DNA from: Sulfolobus sp. UBA167 | Lineage (GTDB): Archaea > Thermoproteota > Thermoprotei_A > Sulfolobales > Sulfolobaceae | NCBI GenBank assembly: GCA_002495845.1 | Contig: DAHF01000064.1 | Span: forward strand, 594-10,746 | DNA length: 10,153 nt | Direction: 5' to 3' | Shown: positions 7,384 to 10,153 of the stretch, piece after piece | Layout: each line of letters starts with the position of its first letter | How positions within the stretch are numbered: the stretch's first letter is position 1 | Made by a program: the position numbers and the translations under genes | Notes under the pieces: generated by a model | Database searches by the model: none | What the model saw: only the letters and a program-made list of their open reading frames with translations | What the model was told of the DNA's origin: nothing

Positions 7384-8718
7384 TCACCCATATAAGGGTG
7401 CAAAGTAACCCTGCTCATACTCCTGTGCTACGGTTGAGTTATAATTTGTTAACAAGTATGTGTACATTTCCTGATTAGCACTGCTTAGTATAGAAGGTAT
7501 CTGAGATGCCGGAGCGTGGTCTTCTACTATCTTCACGAACGCCGAATCTGCTATGTCATTCCACTCACTTATCCACGGCACGGGCTCCCTAAAGAATGCA
7601 GTCTGAAATGCGTTCTCCTCTGCCTTGAAGAGGGAGGAGACGTTAGACGGGAGGTTGTTGTACGCTTGTGAGTTCACTGCTGGCTCTCCCAGCATCATGA
7701 TTATGTCCCTCTGGACGTTATATGACAGAAGGAACTTTATGAAGAGCAATAAGGAGTGAATGTGGGTAGCTCCTTTCGGTATTGCTAGTACGTCACCTCC
7801 TACTAAGTGGTCGTTGTTAACTGGTCCAGTAGGACCAGGGTAGAACCCTATCCCGCTCACATTGATCCCTTCGCTCTTCATGGTTGAGTATATGTAAGGC
7901 CATTGATAGTCTAAGATGTAATACTCATTACTAACTAATCCCTTATAACTACCCCAATATCCATGAATATAGTTTGGTGCAAAATAGGCAGATAATTCAT
8001 CTAAATAAGTAAATGCTTCTATATCTCCACTATCATTGAAAACGAATGGGTTTCCTCCAGCTTGAACCATCCATTGATATAACTCAGTGGCCGTACTTGC
8101 ACCACCATGTCCTTGGAACATTATAGGCTCAACTCCAGTTTTCTGATATATTACTTTAGCTTCATACATTAATTGACTCCAATTCTGTGGTAAAGGTAAG
8201 TTTAGTTTTTCGAATACAGTTTTATTATACCACACTAACGGAATGTTTCCTCTAAACGGTATGAAGTATATACCATGGTATACTGTTTCTTCGTACTTCA
8301 TTAAATTAGCCATTGAAGATATCATGGTAGGAGGAGATATAATCGACTCATAAGGAGTTAAATTCATCAAGTCTCCAGCGCACAATAATTCTCCTATAAC
8401 CATATTGTCCTCAGCTATTACTGTAGGTCCGACATCGTTTCCTTTTACTAAAGATTCTATAGTACTCACCATATCTGAAGCACACTCTACTGTAAGATGA
8501 ACTGAAATATTTGGATACATTTCCTCGAACTCTGGAATTATAACACAATCAAAGACTTTCGCTTCAGAAGGTGCAAGATCATCATAATAATTTATTGTAA
8601 GTTTTGAATTAAGAGTCGTAATATAATATCCTATTGCACCACCTATTGCTATTACTAAAATTGCTATTATTATCGCTACCGAAGTTTTAGTTAAAGCTCT
8701 CCTTAATTTTCTATTCAT
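7384..8718 (-). CDS. treS: Trehalose-type ABC importer, extracellular sugar-binding protein
   Basis: A membrane-anchored binding protein that captures sugar outside the cell and passes it to TreT and TreU; 444 residues. The N-terminus looks like an archaeal class III (pilin-like) signal peptide: basic residues ending RRA (6-8), then LTKTSVAI and a hydrophobic stretch to about 33. The likely PibD cleavage is after A8, as in Sulfolobus sugar-binding precursors. The body has the type-1 extracellular solute-binding layout, including IPEFEEMYPNI (61-71) and FRGNIPLVWYN. Several N-x-S/T sites would allow surface N-glycosylation, and there are cysteines at 58, 79 and 113. It is the first operon gene and leads the TTG-started treT by six bases. 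Oddity: GC falls from about 48% in the C-terminal third to about 34% in the N-terminal two thirds, changing near residue 276 without breaking the frame. The sugar specificity is inferred from treV. Confidence 0.8.
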   Translation of the reverse strand: MNRKLRRALTKTSVAIIIAILVIAIGGAIGYYITTLNSKLTINYYDDLAPSEAKVFDCVIIPEFEEMYPNISVHLTVECASDMVSTIESLVKGNDVGPTVIAEDNMVIGELLCAGDLMNLTPYESIISPPTMISSMANLMKYEETVYHGIYFIPFRGNIPLVWYNKTVFEKLNLPLPQNWSQLMYEAKVIYQKTGVEPIMFQGHGGASTATELYQWMVQAGGNPFVFNDSGDIEAFTYLDELSAYFAPNYIHGYWGSYKGLVSNEYYILDYQWPYIYSTMKSEGINVSGIGFYPGPTGPVNNDHLVGGDVLAIPKGATHIHSLLLFIKFLLSYNVQRDIIMMLGEPAVNSQAYNNLPSNVSSLFKAEENAFQTAFFREPVPWISEWNDIADSAFVKIVEDHAPASQIPSILSSANQEMYTYLLTNYNSTVAQEYEQGYFAPLYG

Positions 8719-8740
8719 TTTAATAACCCGTATTACTTTA

Positions 8741-8760
8741 CGCTTAAAATGTATAAAAAA
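8741..8760 (-). promoter_or_regulatory. Promoter of the treSTUV operon
   Basis: On the minus strand TTTTTTATACATTTTAAGCG (8760-8741) holds two overlapping TATA candidates. TTTATAC would give a short leader of about ten bases. ATTTTAAG is centred 28 bases before the ATG and would give a nearly leaderless mRNA. No Shine-Dalgarno site precedes the treS ATG. Confidence 0.5.
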
Positions 8761-9123
8761 TTAATTACAACATCAACTACTTCATACCATTTAATCAAAA
8801 CTTAATCTTTGTTTCAATTATTATATCACTTTTAACTTAGTATAATCCATAATGCGGAAATCATAAAAATCAACAAAAAAGTTAAATATCATTAATTTCA
8901 AAATATGTTTATTAACTTTACATAATCCTAGAAATTACCTATATTAAGAAACTGCATCTTATACTTTTAAACTTAAGAACCAGTTTACATTATCGTTTAG
9001 TTTCTTTACTTAATACAGTTATAAGCAATAATTAGTAACTAAAGAGTGTAAGATACGGAAGATCTGTTCAAAGCATTTTTCCTAGTGATAATTATGCGTG
9101 TTATCAGTCACTTTCCTAATTAA
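8761..9123. other. AT-rich divergent intergenic region between treS and the CoA synthetase gene
   Basis: I see no credible coding frame or RNA gene here. The region is below 30% GC. It has a repeat of ATTAAGAAACT (8943-8953, and again at 9124-9134 at the synthetase promoter) and a spaced palindrome TGATAA...TTATCA (9086-9106). Both could be regulator sites, but such short matches are expected by chance in DNA this AT-rich. Confidence 0.5.
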
Positions 9124-9128
9124 ATTAA

Positions 9129-9141
9129 GAAACTTTTTATC
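9129..9141 (+). promoter_or_regulatory. Promoter of the acyl-CoA synthetase gene
   Basis: CTTTTTAT (9133-9140) is centred about 26 bases before the ATG at 9162, with GAAAC just upstream as a BRE-like element. The same GAAAC plus T-rich TATA arrangement precedes the MFS gene. No Shine-Dalgarno site is present, so the mRNA should be leaderless. Confidence 0.6.
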
Positions 9142-9161
9142 TAGAATAGAGAAGATAATCT

Positions 9162-10153
9162 ATGGACTATAAAACAGCATATGAATTAGCCTTAGAAAGT
9201 CCAGAAAAATATTGGGATCCTTTTGCGTTTTCTCTCGTCTGGTTTAGAAAATGGGATAAAACTTTGGAAAATAAATGGTTTATTGGAGGGAAAACTAATA
9301 TAGCAATGAATTCGTTAAACCATTCCGGAAAGGCATTAATATGGTATAGCGAAAATGAGGTAAGAGAGATTTCATATCAAGATTTGGATAAACTATCTAG
9401 ACTTATTGCAGGGAAATTAAGGGACTTAGGAGTAAGGAAAGGAGATAGAGTAGCAATCTACATGCCTAATATGATAGAAACTATAGCTTCTATTTTAGCG
9501 TGTGCCAGAATTGGTGCAATATACACATTGATATTTGCAGGATTAGGTTATGATGCAGTGAAATCTAGAATAGATGATTTTAAACCTAAGGTTATAATTA
9601 AAGCTGATAAAACTTACAGAAGAGGTAAGGAAATTCCATTATATCTAGATGGAAATATAGTATTCAATAGAGGCAAAGAATTTGATTACAATAACGAGTA
9701 CAGCAATTACGAGGAGATTGAAAGTAATGAGCCGTTAAAAGTAATGTATACTTCTGGAACTACTGGCAGACCAAAAGGGATCGTTTTACCTCACGGGGCT
9801 TGGATGGTTGGGGATTATACTGTATTTGATATAATGTTTTCACTTAAGGAAGGCGATGTAGTTTTTACTACTGCAGATGTAGGATGGATAACTTTCTCAA
9901 GAATAATGTACGCAACACTACTTCACGGCGGGACATTAGTATTTATGGAAGGTGCTCCAGATTACCCTAAAGATCGTATACCTAAAATAATAGATGAAAC
10001 AAATCCAAAACTTTTCTTTACTTCTCCAACTCTTCTACGACTTTTGATAAAAATAGGAATAAAAATGCCTAGAGTTGAATTTGCTGCTACTGCAGGAGAA
10101 ATAATGGATGAAAAGACTTGGGATTATGTGTCTTTTGCAGATAAATACACTGA
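9162..10153 (+). CDS. AMP-forming acetyl-/short-chain acyl-CoA synthetase, partial (N-terminal 330 residues)
   Basis: An adenylate-forming enzyme that activates acetate or a similar short acid with ATP and joins it to CoA in the cytoplasm. Visible family landmarks are [14 protein letters not shown] (39-52), [11 protein letters not shown] (93-103), [14 protein letters not shown] (124-137), YRRGK (152-156), the P-loop [11 protein letters not shown] (196-206), TTADVGW (236-242), EGAPDYP (263-269), TSPTLLR (287-293) and [10 protein letters not shown] (311-320). All resemble acetyl-CoA synthetase more than long-chain ligases. The C-terminal domain with the catalytic lysine is outside the window. 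The stretch between YRRGK and the P-loop is only about 40 residues, shorter than I remember for bacterial Acs. The start is supported by the promoter 26 bases upstream. Codons are strongly AT-ended, unlike the genes left of 7890. The exact acid (acetate, propionate, 3-hydroxypropionate) cannot be told. Confidence 0.85.
   Translation, partial: MDYKTAYELALESPEKYWDPFAFSLVWFRKWDKTLENKWFIGGKTNIAMNSLNHSGKALIWYSENEVREISYQDLDKLSRLIAGKLRDLGVRKGDRVAIYMPNMIETIASILACARIGAIYTLIFAGLGYDAVKSRIDDFKPKVIIKADKTYRRGKEIPLYLDGNIVFNRGKEFDYNNEYSNYEEIESNEPLKVMYTSGTTGRPKGIVLPHGAWMVGDYTVFDIMFSLKEGDVVFTTADVGWITFSRIMYATLLHGGTLVFMEGAPDYPKDRIPKIIDETNPKLFFTSPTLLRLLIKIGIKMPRVEFAATAGEIMDEKTWDYVSFADKYT

Overview
The window looks like chromosomal DNA of a thermoacidophilic crenarchaeon of the order Sulfolobales. 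The clues are archaeal TATA boxes about 26 bases before leaderless-looking starts, GGTGA-type Shine-Dalgarno sites only inside operons, a binding-protein precursor with a pilin-like signal peptide, and a trehalose-type ABC importer whose ATPase closely resembles Sulfolobus TreV as I remember it. Most of the window is about 45-50% GC in genes, which fits Metallosphaera-like genomes better than the 33-36% GC Sulfolobus group. The right-hand 2.2 kb is the exception.

Layout. (1) Positions 1-2376, minus strand: a NurA-type nuclease followed by a HerA-type ATPase that runs off the left edge. This is a DNA-end-processing pair, without mre11 or rad50 beside it in the visible part. (2) 2377-3102: a 726-base gap that is not empty. 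It holds a TATA box on the plus strand followed by about 280 bases of GC-rich sequence with two long-range self-complementary domains. This is a candidate structured RNA gene, or the fossil 3' end of a transposon. A 12-base perfect inverted repeat lies further on. (3) 3103-4473, plus strand: an MFS transporter. (4) 4474-4744: a convergent gap with a bidirectional terminator hairpin. (5) 8718-4745, minus strand: treS-treT-treU-treV, a four-gene sugar importer made of a binding protein, two permeases and an ATPase, with very tight spacing in its first three genes. (6) 8719-9161: an AT-rich divergent promoter region. (7) 9162 to the right edge, plus strand: the N-terminal 330 residues of an AMP-forming acetyl-/acyl-CoA synthetase.

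How the genes work together. The TreSTUV products should form one membrane complex. TreS captures sugar outside the cell, TreT and TreU form the pore, and TreV hydrolyses ATP. The CoA synthetase diverges from treS and would feed acetate or short acids into central metabolism; with an importer on one side and an acid-activating enzyme on the other, the region has a carbon-uptake theme. NurA and HerA should act as a complex on DNA ends and are unrelated to the transport genes.

Two features stand out. The first is the candidate structured RNA at about 2510-2790. The second is an abrupt fall in GC content inside the intact treS gene, near 7890. The N-terminal two thirds of treS, the intergenic region and the CoA synthetase are about 33% GC, whereas everything to the left is about 45-50% in genes. 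This suggests a recombination junction within the gene, or a chimeric assembly.
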